From: an uncultured Bacteroidales bacterium
GTDB lineage: Bacteria; Bacteroidota; Bacteroidia; Bacteroidales; UBA932
DNA length: 64,000 bases
Assembly (NCBI GenBank): GCA_947168065.1
Contig: CAMVKH010000005.1
Span: 62,001 to 126,000, forward strand
Direction: 5' to 3'
Shown: in pieces, positions 53,001-61,787 of the stretch
Layout: each line of letters opens with the position of its first letter
Numbering within the stretch: position 1 is the first letter of the stretch
Notes under the pieces: generated by a model
Databases searched by the model: none
What the model saw: only the letters and a program-made list of their open reading frames with translations
What the model was told of the DNA's origin: nothing
Made by a program: the position numbers and the translations under genes

Positions 53001-56000
53001 AAATACGGCGTCCAGATGAACATGGACTCCTTCGTCAAGACCGCGTCGCTGCAGACCATCGAGAATGAGGTGATCAAAGCGCTGATCGCGGGCCGCGGTG
53101 CGGCCGCACAGAGCGCGATGCAGCAGGCCGACACGCCGCAGCCGCTGACCTTCCAGCAGACCGGCGTCTATTTCGACTGCATGAAGGCCCCGCAGGAGAC
53201 CATGTATAACATTCCCATGTTGTGGACCTTCCCCGGGGAAGTATCGGCCCAGGCCCTGAAGAAAGCCGTCGAAAAGGTGCTCGCCGCCCATCCTGCCCTG
53301 CAGTCTCACTTTGAGCAGAAAGACGGGCAGATCTGCCAGGTGCCTTCCGACGTGCCCATCCCGGTGAGCATCAACGAGACGGACATCCAGTCCCGTAAAG
53401 AGCATTTCATCCTTCCCTTCAACCTGGGCAAGGGCCCGCTGGGCAAGGTGGAAATCGTGCCCGGAAAGGACAAGACCTACATGCTGAGCGACTTCCACCA
53501 CCTGGTGTTCGACGGCCGTAGCTACGACATCTTCATCGAGGAAGTCTGTGCTGCGCTGGAAGGCAGGGAAATCGCCCCTGAAAACTACAACTATTTCCAG
53601 TATGCCGCCTGGCAGAAGGAATCCGAAGGCAGCGAGGCCTTTGCCCAGGCCCAGGACTTCTTTGCCCGGCAAATGGGCGGCCTGGAGAGTCCTTCGACCG
53701 TCATTCCCGACCTCGAACACGGCGACCATCCCGGCCGCGAAGTGTTCCTGAGAAAGTTTGTCGAGGCCGACATCCATCCGCTCTGCAAAAAGCTGGGCAT
53801 CTCGCCCGCCAGCTTCTACCTGGGCGCCGCCTACCTCACCCTCAGCGCCTACAACGCCAATAAGCAAGTATACATCTGCACCGTCAGCAACGGTCGCGGC
53901 AACCTGAAGACGGCCGACAGTTTCGGCATGTTCGTCAATACCCTGGCCCTCGCCGGGGACTGTTCCGTCGAACGCACCGGCGACTTCCTGAAACAGTGTG
54001 ACCAGGACTTCCAGGCCACCCTGCAGCACCAGGACTACCCCTTCGCCAGGATTGCCGCCGATTTCGGCTTCCAGCCGCAGGTGATGCTGGCCTATCAGGT
54101 GGGCGTCCTGGCCGACTACCGCGTGAACGGACAGCCCGTCACGGGCGAGAACCTGGACGCCGGCGCGCCCAAGTTCCCGCTGAGCATCTATATCGACGGC
54201 AGCGAGGGCAAGGAAGCCATCGTGCTGGGCTACGACAACAGCAAATACAGCGAAGCCCTCATGCAGGCCTTCGCCGACGCCATGGAATGCGTGGTAAGGG
54301 GGCTGCTGCAGCATGAGAAGCTCTCCGAGGTGCCGTTCGTGGACGGCGAACGCCTGAAAGAGCTGGATGGCTTCAACCATTTCAGCCAGAAGGTGGATGC
54401 CACCCAGACCATCGTCAGTCTCTTCCGCGAGCAGGCCCGCCGGACGCCCGACGCGCCCGCCGTCTGCTACGAAGACTATCGCTGCACCTATGCGGAGGCC
54501 GACGCCCTCACCGACCGCATCGCCGCCGCCATCGCCGCCAGGGGCCTGAAGAACGAAGACGTGGTCTCGGTACTCATCGGCCGAAGCCAGTGGATGCCGC
54601 TGGCTTCGCTGGGCATCCTCAAGGCCGGCTGCGCCTACCAGCCGCTGGATCCATCCTACCCGGAAGAGCGCCTCAACTTCATGGTGGCCGACGCATCGGC
54701 CCGCCTGGTCATCGCAGAGAAGGAACTCCTGCCCGTGCTGAAAGACTACAAGGGGCCCGTGCTCACCACCGATGAACTGGAGTCCCTGCCCGAAGGCCCC
54801 GTTCCGGAGGGTCCCAAGCCGGAAAACCTCTTTATCCTGCTGTACACCTCCGGCTCCACGGGCGTGCCCAAGGGCGTGATGCTCGAACACCACAATCTGG
54901 TGAATTTCTGTGCCTGGTACCGGAAGTACTTTGACCTGAACGAGCACAGCCGGGCGTCGGCCTACGCCAGCTATGGCTTCGACTGCTGCCAGATGGACAT
55001 GTATCCGACCCTCACCACGGGCGCCTGCCTGTACATCATCCCCGAGGAGACCCGCCACGACATGAGCCTGCTGAACAGCTTCCTCGTCAACAACGGCATC
55101 ACCCACAGCTTCATGACCACCCAGGTGGGCGTGATGTACGCCAGGAACTACCCGGATAACCCGACCCTGCAGCATCTCACCGTGGCCGGCGAAAAGCTGG
55201 TTTCCATGGACCCGCCTTCCTACGGCTTCCACAACGGCTACGGCCCTACGGAATGCACCATCCTCTGCACCATTTTCGACGTGAAGAAACGGGAAGCCAA
55301 CATCCCCATCGGCCATGCACTGGACAATACTTATATGTATGTAGTGGACAAAGACTTGCGCCGGGTACCCGTGGGTGCGGACGGCGAGCTGCTCATTACC
55401 GGCGACGCCTGCGTGGGCCGCGGCTACCTGAACCGCCCCGAGAAAACGGCCGAGGTCTTCATTGAGAATCCGTTCCGGAAAGGCATGCGGGCCTATCGCA
55501 GCGGTGACATCGTCCGCTGGCGCACCGACGGCAACATCGAGTATGTGGGCCGCAACGACGGCCAGGTGAAAATCCGCGGCTTCCGCGTCGAGACTAAGGA
55601 GGTAGAGGCTGTCATCCGGGAATTCCCCGGCGTGAAGGACGTGACCGTCCAGGCCTTCGACGCATCCTCCGGCGGCAAGTTCATCGCCGCCTACGTGGTA
55701 AGCGAGGGTAATCTCGACACGAAGGCCCTGAGCGCCTTCATCCTCGAGCGCAAGCCGCCCTACATGGTGCCCGCTTCCATCAACGCCCTCGACAGCATCC
55801 CGCTCAACGTCAACCAGAAAGTGGACCGCAAGGCGTTGCCCGCCCCCGTGCTTTCCGCTTCCGACGACTACGTGGAGCCTGCCACCGACACGGAGCGAAC
55901 GCTCTGCGAGGTGTTTGCACACGTGCTCGATGTGGAGAAGGTGGGTGCGCTCGACAACTTCTTCGATATGGGCGGTTCCTCGCTCATGGTGACCAATGTC

Positions 56001-57347
56001 ATGGTGGAAGCCGAGAAGCGCGGCCTCAAGTTCAGCTACGCCGAAGTCTTCATCTTCCCCACCGCCCGTGCCCTGGCCGCTCACATCACGGGAGAAAAGG
56101 TCCCCGATGCAGCGGGAGCTGAAGCCAGCGCTCCGGCGGAGGACGTGGCGCACTACGATTACACGGCCATCGACCAGCTGCTGGCCGCCAATACGCTGGA
56201 ATCCCTCGCAACCGGCAAGATGCAGAAGCTGGGCAGGAACATCCTGCTGACGGGCGCCACCGGCTTCCTTGGGATTCACCTGTTGCGGACACTGATTGAC
56301 TGTACGCCCAAGAGCACGGTGATCTGGTGCCTGCTGCGCGGCAAGGGAGCAAACCTGACGGCCGAGCAGCGCCTCGCCGGGATGCTCATCTATTATTTTG
56401 AGCAGAAATACCGCAAGCTTATCGGCACGCGCATCCGGGTGATCGAGGGCGACATCACCAGGCCCGCCTCGTTCGAAGCCCTCCAGGCCACCGGCACGAC
56501 CTTCGACCTGGTCATCAACTGCGCCGCCAACGTGAAGCACTTCTCCAAGGGCAACGACATCGAGGAGATCAACTACGTCGGCGTGAAGAATCTCGTGGAT
56601 TTCTGCGAGAAGGCCGGGGCCCGGTTCATCCAGGTCTCCACCGAGAGCATCTGCGGCATGACCGCGGACGGCCAGCCCAAGTTGTTCACCGAACAGCAGC
56701 TCTGGATCGGCCAGAACACCGACAACCAGTATATCCACTCCAAGTTCCTGGCCGAGCGCCATGTTCTGGAGCACGTGGCGGCAGGTACGCTGCGGGCCAA
56801 GATCATGCGTGCCGGCAACCTGTCACCCCGTGCGGAAGACGGTGAGTTCCAGGCGAATTTCAATGCCAACACCACGATGGGACGCCTCAAGGCATACCGG
56901 ATGCTGGGAGCCTTCCCGTATCCGTTGCTCGACATGAAGATGGAATTCTCCCCCATCGACGAGACGGCACACGCCATCGCGCTGCTGGCGACTACGCCTG
57001 ACGCGAACTGCGTGTTCCACATATCGAACGACCACCTGCTGCCGATGGACGACATTCTCTCGCGCATCCACCAGGACGACGGTTCACCGATTGCATACGT
57101 GGAACTTCCCGACTTCGCCGCCCGCATGGAAGCCGCCAAGGCGGATCCGGAGAAAGCCAAGGTGCTTTCGAGCATCATCGCCTACGCCAGCGCTCCCGAC
57201 GGACCCCATACGATGCCCAACATAGCATCCACCTCCTACACGATGCAGGTGCTTCACCGGCTCGGCTTCCGCTGGAATGCCACGGCCAGCGACTATGTGG
57301 ACATGATCTTCGAGATGCTGGCTTCACTCAGATATTTTGACATTTGA
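50076..57347 (+). CDS. NRPS2: complete C-A-T-C-A-T-reductase peptide synthetase
   Basis: A 2423-residue nonribosomal peptide synthetase. Order: C1 (about 1-430; HHIIFDG near 125), A1 (about 445-930; LLYTSGTTGKPKG near 578), T1 (GLSSL, Ser near 962), C2 (HHLVFDG near 1140), A2 (LLYTSGSTGVPKG near 1588), T2 (MGGSSL near 1967), thioester reductase (TGATGFLG near 2058; YIHSK near 2220). All core motifs are intact. Hand-aligned specificity residues are DAGFSGCCYK (A1) and DCMFTAGILK (A2), unassigned. No upstream module exists, so C1 may act as a starter domain that loads an acyl group. Reductive release predicts an N-acyl dipeptide aldehyde. A TTG at 50052 lies in the -7 box, so the ATG at 50076 is the start. 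Paralogous to NRPS1. Confidence 0.96.
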   Translation: MSYPLSQSQLSIFLACQGLNENDGNYQQASLYRLPDSVDIKRLVAAFEALIKAHPYVLSRIVLEEGMPRIEDHSIDEWHPLVKEITSIDEVRPTFCRTMNLLKDPLLRIEIYKTKKGNYLYCDLHHIIFDGASTILLTDHLTRAYAGEELPPEPLNGFDIATREEAQRQGETYEEAKKWYAETFGEGAQLYSNIRPDVYDAQPQPYRELLIDLPVKGSVVKALLAKYRCADSVLFTAAFGVTLAAWSAEPKAAFSTIWNGRKGPSMNALTMSVHTMPVLVNADPSQTVPGLLEELRQQISGSRSRAFYSFADCVRDFDFNPPINFGYQGKFAAATVTIRLEGVDIPAEDLRTNPPGLGLTVELFGHDDGSQLLRFWHRPDQYSEKILREFAESFSAVLISMEKAETLADLQYVTAKQRKQLDLFQPAEAAIDTGKTVLDYFKECASRTPDKVAVVYGDKRLTYAELDRLSDNLAAEINKTVKPGGVVSIILGRNEHMATTPVAAIKAGCTYQPLDPTYPSERLGYMVQDAKAGLLIADPGLEQLVEGYKGPVLLTDKIAGLPKGNGKGAPKADDCIILLYTSGTTGKPKGCMLSHTNLLTFCLQSNKQFALGPDSAMTGYASFGFDAFMGDMWRTLCAGATLHIIPEEIRLDLVALNEYFEKNGVTHAFMTTQVATQFALTFPRCKGLKVLSTGGEKLASITPPGFRFYNCYGPTECCCYVVSKLVEKKETNIPIGRPSSGIHVHIATKNGQLLPVGAAGELLVAGRQVGLGYLGLPDKTGEAFIPNPYEKEAAYSRIYRTGDIVRWREDGDIEFIGRKDSQVKIRGFRIELKEVETVILAYPGITDVTVQAFDEEGGGKYLAAYVVSEQPVDVEKLNAFIQEQKPPYMVPAVTMQIDKIPLNVNQKVDRKALPKPQPQQQEHKAVDAPFNILEQEIADLIRDTVNIEGFSLTEPLLYYGLSSLSALRLATELYKKYGVQMNMDSFVKTASLQTIENEVIKALIAGRGAAAQSAMQQADTPQPLTFQQTGVYFDCMKAPQETMYNIPMLWTFPGEVSAQALKKAVEKVLAAHPALQSHFEQKDGQICQVPSDVPIPVSINETDIQSRKEHFILPFNLGKGPLGKVEIVPGKDKTYMLSDFHHLVFDGRSYDIFIEEVCAALEGREIAPENYNYFQYAAWQKESEGSEAFAQAQDFFARQMGGLESPSTVIPDLEHGDHPGREVFLRKFVEADIHPLCKKLGISPASFYLGAAYLTLSAYNANKQVYICTVSNGRGNLKTADSFGMFVNTLALAGDCSVERTGDFLKQCDQDFQATLQHQDYPFARIAADFGFQPQVMLAYQVGVLADYRVNGQPVTGENLDAGAPKFPLSIYIDGSEGKEAIVLGYDNSKYSEALMQAFADAMECVVRGLLQHEKLSEVPFVDGERLKELDGFNHFSQKVDATQTIVSLFREQARRTPDAPAVCYEDYRCTYAEADALTDRIAAAIAARGLKNEDVVSVLIGRSQWMPLASLGILKAGCAYQPLDPSYPEERLNFMVADASARLVIAEKELLPVLKDYKGPVLTTDELESLPEGPVPEGPKPENLFILLYTSGSTGVPKGVMLEHHNLVNFCAWYRKYFDLNEHSRASAYASYGFDCCQMDMYPTLTTGACLYIIPEETRHDMSLLNSFLVNNGITHSFMTTQVGVMYARNYPDNPTLQHLTVAGEKLVSMDPPSYGFHNGYGPTECTILCTIFDVKKREANIPIGHALDNTYMYVVDKDLRRVPVGADGELLITGDACVGRGYLNRPEKTAEVFIENPFRKGMRAYRSGDIVRWRTDGNIEYVGRNDGQVKIRGFRVETKEVEAVIREFPGVKDVTVQAFDASSGGKFIAAYVVSEGNLDTKALSAFILERKPPYMVPASINALDSIPLNVNQKVDRKALPAPVLSASDDYVEPATDTERTLCEVFAHVLDVEKVGALDNFFDMGGSSLMVTNVMVEAEKRGLKFSYAEVFIFPTARALAAHITGEKVPDAAGAEASAPAEDVAHYDYTAIDQLLAANTLESLATGKMQKLGRNILLTGATGFLGIHLLRTLIDCTPKSTVIWCLLRGKGANLTAEQRLAGMLIYYFEQKYRKLIGTRIRVIEGDITRPASFEALQATGTTFDLVINCAANVKHFSKGNDIEEINYVGVKNLVDFCEKAGARFIQVSTESICGMTADGQPKLFTEQQLWIGQNTDNQYIHSKFLAERHVLEHVAAGTLRAKIMRAGNLSPRAEDGEFQANFNANTTMGRLKAYRMLGAFPYPLLDMKMEFSPIDETAHAIALLATTPDANCVFHISNDHLLPMDDILSRIHQDDGSPIAYVELPDFAARMEAAKADPEKAKVLSSIIAYASAPDGPHTMPNIASTSYTMQVLHRLGFRWNATASDYVDMIFEMLASLRYFDI

Positions 57348-57364
57348 CAAATTGCAATCCCGCT

Positions 57365-57874
57365 ATGAAGAAAATTCTCACCCTCACACTGTTGCTGGCC
57401 CTGCTGCCTTTCCTGGCCGGTGCCCAGGAAGGCGTCAAGAAAGTCTATGACGGAACGCTCAACCAGATGGATCAAATCGACAAGGCTGTCCGGCAGGCCA
57501 AGGCGGACGGCAAGTTCGTGGTCTGCCAGGTGGGCGGCAACTGGTGCCCCTGGTGCCTCCGCTTCGCCGACTTCATCACCAAAGACGCCGAGATCCATCA
57601 ACTGATCAGCGACAATTTCGTCTACATCCACGTGGACTATTCGCCCAAGGAATTCAAGAACGACCCCGCCCGGAAGGAGCGCTCCGAGAAGATGATGAAA
57701 CGCCTGGGCAATCCGGGACGATTCGGCTATCCCGTGTTCGTGGTCCTCGACGAGAAGGGCAAGGTCATCCACACCCAGGACTCCAGTTTTCTGGAAGAGG
57801 GCAAGGGTTACGACAAGGCCAAGGTCGTCCGTTTCTTCAAGAACTGGACGCCTGAAGCGGTCCGTCAGCAGTAA
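57365..57874 (+). CDS. Exported thioredoxin-like protein (CPWC)
   Basis: A 169-residue protein: signal peptide TLTLLLALLPFLAGAQ, then a thioredoxin fold with the redox motif GGNWCPWCLRF and the cis-Pro segment GYPVFVVLDEKGK. Probably a periplasmic disulfide reductase or a DsbD-gamma-like domain. It starts 17 bp after the NRPS2 stop and is probably co-transcribed; a role in handling the NRPS product is not shown by the sequence. The earlier in-frame TTG at 57344 overlaps the NRPS2 stop and would spoil the signal peptide. Confidence 0.88.
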   Translation: MKKILTLTLLLALLPFLAGAQEGVKKVYDGTLNQMDQIDKAVRQAKADGKFVVCQVGGNWCPWCLRFADFITKDAEIHQLISDNFVYIHVDYSPKEFKNDPARKERSEKMMKRLGNPGRFGYPVFVVLDEKGKVIHTQDSSFLEEGKGYDKAKVVRFFKNWTPEAVRQQ

Positions 57875-57892
57875 GGATCTCCGCCGGTTTCG

Positions 57893-58204
57893 CTACGCTT
57901 CGTCAACGAGTTCCTGCAGGTGCTCGTTGACGCGTACGATATCGGCCAGCAGGTTGTAGAGGCCGTCCTCCGAGAGGACGCCGCGTTTGAGGTCGCCCGG
58001 CACCAGGCCGGCTTCATCGGCCTCGAAATCTTCGCGCCAGGCGCCGCTTTCCAGATAGTCCGTCAGGCGGTCTATGTCGACCTTGACGGTTTCATAGGTA
58101 TCCAGAGCCGCTTCCAGCATCTGTACGGCCAGTGCGGTCCGGTCGAACGCCGCTTCCATGGCGACGATGCGCTGGATGGTATATTCGTTGAGTGCCATGC
58201 TCAT
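57893..58204 (-). CDS. DUF4298 family protein
   Basis: A 103-residue acidic helical protein with IVAMEAAFDRTALAV, then the DUF4298 core WREDFEADEAGLVPGDLKRG and VLSEDGLYNLLADI. Function unknown. Start at 58204 (MSMAL); an alternative ATG is at 58198. Convergent with the thioredoxin gene and divergent from the GH2 gene. Confidence 0.85.
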   Translation of the reverse strand: MSMALNEYTIQRIVAMEAAFDRTALAVQMLEAALDTYETVKVDIDRLTDYLESGAWREDFEADEAGLVPGDLKRGVLSEDGLYNLLADIVRVNEHLQELVDEA

Positions 58205-58220
58205 GCGTTTTCTTCCGCTA

Positions 58221-58249
58221 CAAAATTACAGATTTATTTGTTATATTTG
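58221..58249. promoter_or_regulatory. Divergent -7 boxes, DUF4298 and GH2 genes
   Basis: Minus-strand TAATTTTG (58221-58228) lies 16 nt before the DUF4298 ATG, and plus-strand TATATTTG (58242-58249) lies 32 nt before the GH2 ATG. They are 13 bp apart. Confidence 0.5.
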
Positions 58250-58281
58250 TAAGGTAGAATCCCTTAACGGCAACCCCGACC

Positions 58282-61200
58282 ATGAGATTGTCTTCCATCC
58301 CCGGCTCATTCCGCAGCCTTCTGCTGCTGAGCGTCCTGACGGTTGCCTGCTCGCCGCAGGGCCCTTCCACGAACTTCGCGCTGCGGCACCGCGCCTATCA
58401 CTCCAGTGCCATCGACTTCAACGCTACGGCCCAGCTGGCCGTGGACGGTATCATCGAGACCGACATGCCCTACTGGATCGAAGTGTGGAAGAATGAGGAC
58501 GAAAAGCTGTCGAAAATCGAGCACGACATACCCTTCGACCCGCGGCCGTGGAGCACCGTAACCGCAGAAGGGCCGCACGCTGAATTGTCCGTACGCACCT
58601 TCGGCTTCCGGGAGCCGGTCGACCGGATCACCATGACCTTTTCGGCAGGTCTGCGAGACGGGGTACAGCAGAGTCCGTATAAAGCCTGCCTGATGAGCCA
58701 GGACGGCAGCGGACAATGGAAAGTGGAAAAACGCTTTCAGGGCGTCTACGGCGGAAAGGCCCTCACCCTGCCCTGGGATGCCCCGCGCAGGATGGCGCCC
58801 GAGCGATGGAAGTTCATCGTGGACATGCCGGAAGCCGAGACGGTCGTCTGGCAGGAATGGCTCTTTTTCAGGGACGGCAAACGGCTGACGATGCTCACCT
58901 CGGAACATTTCAGCAGTGTCTGGACCTCCGCCACCGGCGGCCGGGAATGGCTGTCGGTCGATCTGGGGAAGACGCGCAGTTTCCGGGAGATCCGCCTGCA
59001 CTGGCTCAACGCCCCGAAGCACGGCGCGCTGCAGGTCGGAACGGATTCCTCCAGCTGGCACACCGTGGCGGAGCTGGGCGGCGACGATGCCGTGCGATGC
59101 GACACGCTGCGCATCAGCGGTCGCGGCCGCTGGATACGGATCCTGCTCGACGCTTCGACCGACGGGATGCCCTACATGCTCAGTGAATGCGAAGTGCTGG
59201 GACGCGGAAGGCAGAAAGCGCTGGTTACGCCCGAAGGCTGGCCTGTGGACGCCTCAGTCCATCACGACCTCGACCACCGTTTCGACCTCGACCGGAACTG
59301 GCTTGTCGCCCGTCAGCCGGAGGCCAACAATCCCGGGAGCTGGATTCCCGCCACGGTGCCCGGCACGGTCCTGTCGAGCTACCTGGACAACGGCATGCTC
59401 CCGAATCCGAATTTCGGTGACAACCAGCAGTATATCAGCGAATCCTACTTCTTGTCGCCCTTCATCTACCGCACCCGCTTCGCCCTCCCCCGCAGCTACC
59501 GCTCCGGCGTTGAAGACGAACGCATGCTGCTGCATTTTGACGGCATCAACTGGAAGGCCATCGTCTTCCTGAACGGATCGCCGGTCGGAACCATCGAAGG
59601 CGCTTTTACCGATGCCACCTTCGACATCACGCCCCTGCTGACGGCGGACAACCGACTCGAGGTGATTGTCATGCCGCCGGACCATCCGGGCATGACCAAG
59701 GCGAACACCCTGGAGCGATGTGCCCCCAACGGCGGCGTGCTGGGTGCCGACAACCCCACTTTCCACGCCTCCATCGGCTGGGACTGGATTCCGACCATCC
59801 GCGGACGCAACATGGGCATCTGGAACGACGTGTGGCTCGAACGCATCGGTCCCGTACAGCTCACCGAACCGAGCGCCACGCCCCTCTTTGCGGCGCTGGA
59901 GACCCTTCCTCCCATCCTCGACACCAGCCAGGTGCGGGTACGGCTCAGCGCCACGCTGGTCAACCGGGCAGAATATGCCGTGGAAGCCCTGTGGGAAGGC
60001 AGCTACGGCGACGTCCCCTTCAGCCAGTCCGTCTGGCTGCCTGCGGGCGGATCACAGCGCGTCACGACCGAAATCACCCTCAAGAACCCGCGGCTCTGGT
60101 GGCCCAACGGCTACGGCGAACCGCATCTCTATACGGTCGACATGCGTATCCGCGGCAGCGATGCGCTCCGGTTCCATTCCGGCATCCGACACTTCGACTA
60201 CGACACTTCTGACGGTACGCTCCGCATCTGGGTCAACGGCCGGCGGCTGGTGGGGCGCGGCGGGAACTGGGGTTTCAGCGAGAGCAACCTGCGCTACCGG
60301 GCGGAAGATTATGAGCGGGCGATGCAGCTGCACCGCCATGAGAACTTCAATCTGGTCCGCAACTGGGTGGGCATGACCGGTGACGAAGAATTCTATGAGG
60401 CCGCCGACCGCAACGGCATCCTCGTGTGGCAGGACTTCTGGCTGGCCAATCCCGCCGACGGTCCGGATCCCACCGACGAGGCCCTCTTCATGGCCAATGC
60501 CGAAAACTTGCTGAAACGCATCCGCAATCACCCGAGTCTCCTGCTCTGGTGCGGACGCAACGAGGGCTATCCGCCCGTCTCGCTCGACACGGCGCTGCGC
60601 GCGCTCGTGGCCCGCGAAGATCCGCACAGCTTTTACATCTCCTCCTCGGCCGACGACGTGGTGTCGGGCCGCGGGCCCTACCGCCGCCTCCCTTCCAAAG
60701 ACTACTGGCAACTCGACCGGATCCCCGGGTACCCGAACGAAAGCCGCATGTTCCACAGCGAACGCGGCATGCCCAACTTCCCGAACTACGAGAGCCTGAT
60801 CGAGATGATGCCGGCTTCCCAGGCCTGGCCGCCTACCCGCCTCTGGGGCGTCCATGACTTTGCGCTGCAAAGCGCCCAGCGAGGACAGACCTTCATCGAT
60901 GCCGTCAATGCCTATTTCGGGCCCTCTCCCGACGGCGAGACCTTCGCCCGGCGGGCCCAATGGGTCAACTACGACGGCTATCGGGCCATGTTCGAGAGCC
61001 GCAGCCTCGAGCGGCGCGGACTCCTGCTCTGGATGAGCCACCCGGCCTGGCCCTCCATGGCCTTCTGCACCTACGACTGGTTCCTCGACGGCACAGCCGC
61101 CTACTACGCCTGCCGCAAGGCCTGCGAACCCCTGCATATCCAATGGAACCCGGTCAGCCGGCGGGTGGAAGTCGTGAACTACAGCGCCGGCGATCAGAGC

Positions 61201-61743
61201 GGGCTGCGTGCCGTGGCCACGCTCTTCACGGAAGACGGCCAGGTGGCCAGCCTCCGCGACACGACGCTGGCCCTGCGGGAAGATACGACCACGGAACTTT
61301 TCACCATGGATTTCCAGCGCGCCGGTCTCAACGGAAACCCGCGCTGGGGCCATCAGGTCTGCTTCCTCCGGCTCCAGCTGTTCGACGGCAGCGAAGTGGT
61401 GTCGCACAACGACTACGCCATCGCGGCTGAAGAAGACAATTACCGGCAGCTCAACGGCATGCCCAACGCCCATGTCAAACTGTCCCGCCAGCGCGCCCGC
61501 AACGGAAAGCCGGCCGCTGTCACGGTAATCAACACCTCCGACGTCCCGGCCCTGATGCTCCACTTCGTGGCCCGCCGCGGTGACGGCACCCGCATGCTTC
61601 CCGCCCTCTGGTCGGACAACTACATCCACCTGATGCCCGGCGAGGAACGCGTGCTGCACTTCGAGACCCCGGGGGACGACGCACATGCCCTCGTTGAAGT
61701 CCGCGGTTTCAATGTGCCGGTCAGCGAGATACTCGTACGCTAA
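58282..61743 (+). CDS. GH2-family glycosidase lipoprotein with discoidin-like region
   Basis: An 1153-residue lipoprotein (signal ending in LTVACS). An N-terminal region (about 30-330) includes a discoidin/F5-8C-like module (WLSVDLGKTRSFREIRLHW). It is followed by a GH2 sugar-binding domain (about 340-560), an immunoglobulin-like domain, and the TIM barrel from about 690. The acid/base Glu is in LLWCGRNEGYPP near 761 and the probable nucleophile Glu in FHSERGMPNFPNY near 826. It resembles beta-mannosidase / exo-beta-glucosaminidase branches of GH2; the substrate is uncertain. No SusC/SusD genes are adjacent, so it is not an obvious polysaccharide utilisation locus. Confidence 0.88.
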   Translation: MRLSSIPGSFRSLLLLSVLTVACSPQGPSTNFALRHRAYHSSAIDFNATAQLAVDGIIETDMPYWIEVWKNEDEKLSKIEHDIPFDPRPWSTVTAEGPHAELSVRTFGFREPVDRITMTFSAGLRDGVQQSPYKACLMSQDGSGQWKVEKRFQGVYGGKALTLPWDAPRRMAPERWKFIVDMPEAETVVWQEWLFFRDGKRLTMLTSEHFSSVWTSATGGREWLSVDLGKTRSFREIRLHWLNAPKHGALQVGTDSSSWHTVAELGGDDAVRCDTLRISGRGRWIRILLDASTDGMPYMLSECEVLGRGRQKALVTPEGWPVDASVHHDLDHRFDLDRNWLVARQPEANNPGSWIPATVPGTVLSSYLDNGMLPNPNFGDNQQYISESYFLSPFIYRTRFALPRSYRSGVEDERMLLHFDGINWKAIVFLNGSPVGTIEGAFTDATFDITPLLTADNRLEVIVMPPDHPGMTKANTLERCAPNGGVLGADNPTFHASIGWDWIPTIRGRNMGIWNDVWLERIGPVQLTEPSATPLFAALETLPPILDTSQVRVRLSATLVNRAEYAVEALWEGSYGDVPFSQSVWLPAGGSQRVTTEITLKNPRLWWPNGYGEPHLYTVDMRIRGSDALRFHSGIRHFDYDTSDGTLRIWVNGRRLVGRGGNWGFSESNLRYRAEDYERAMQLHRHENFNLVRNWVGMTGDEEFYEAADRNGILVWQDFWLANPADGPDPTDEALFMANAENLLKRIRNHPSLLLWCGRNEGYPPVSLDTALRALVAREDPHSFYISSSADDVVSGRGPYRRLPSKDYWQLDRIPGYPNESRMFHSERGMPNFPNYESLIEMMPASQAWPPTRLWGVHDFALQSAQRGQTFIDAVNAYFGPSPDGETFARRAQWVNYDGYRAMFESRSLERRGLLLWMSHPAWPSMAFCTYDWFLDGTAAYYACRKACEPLHIQWNPVSRRVEVVNYSAGDQSGLRAVATLFTEDGQVASLRDTTLALREDTTTELFTMDFQRAGLNGNPRWGHQVCFLRLQLFDGSEVVSHNDYAIAAEEDNYRQLNGMPNAHVKLSRQRARNGKPAAVTVINTSDVPALMLHFVARRGDGTRMLPALWSDNYIHLMPGEERVLHFETPGDDAHALVEVRGFNVPVSEILVR

Positions 61744-61749
61744 TTTTGC

Positions 61750-61757
61750 TATCTTTG
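61750..61757 (+). promoter_or_regulatory. -7 box TATCTTTG of the M13 peptidase gene
   Basis: Exact TAnnTTTG match, 30 nt before the ATG at 61788. The in-frame TTG at 61746 lies upstream of the box and so cannot be the start on this transcript. Confidence 0.5.
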
Positions 61758-61787
61758 CGGCCACGAGAATCCATACATCTTCATAAC

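Noticed and set aside
52149-56774. A 1541-codon open frame on the minus strand
   Set aside because: It is antisense to NRPS2, for the same reason as the frame opposite NRPS1.
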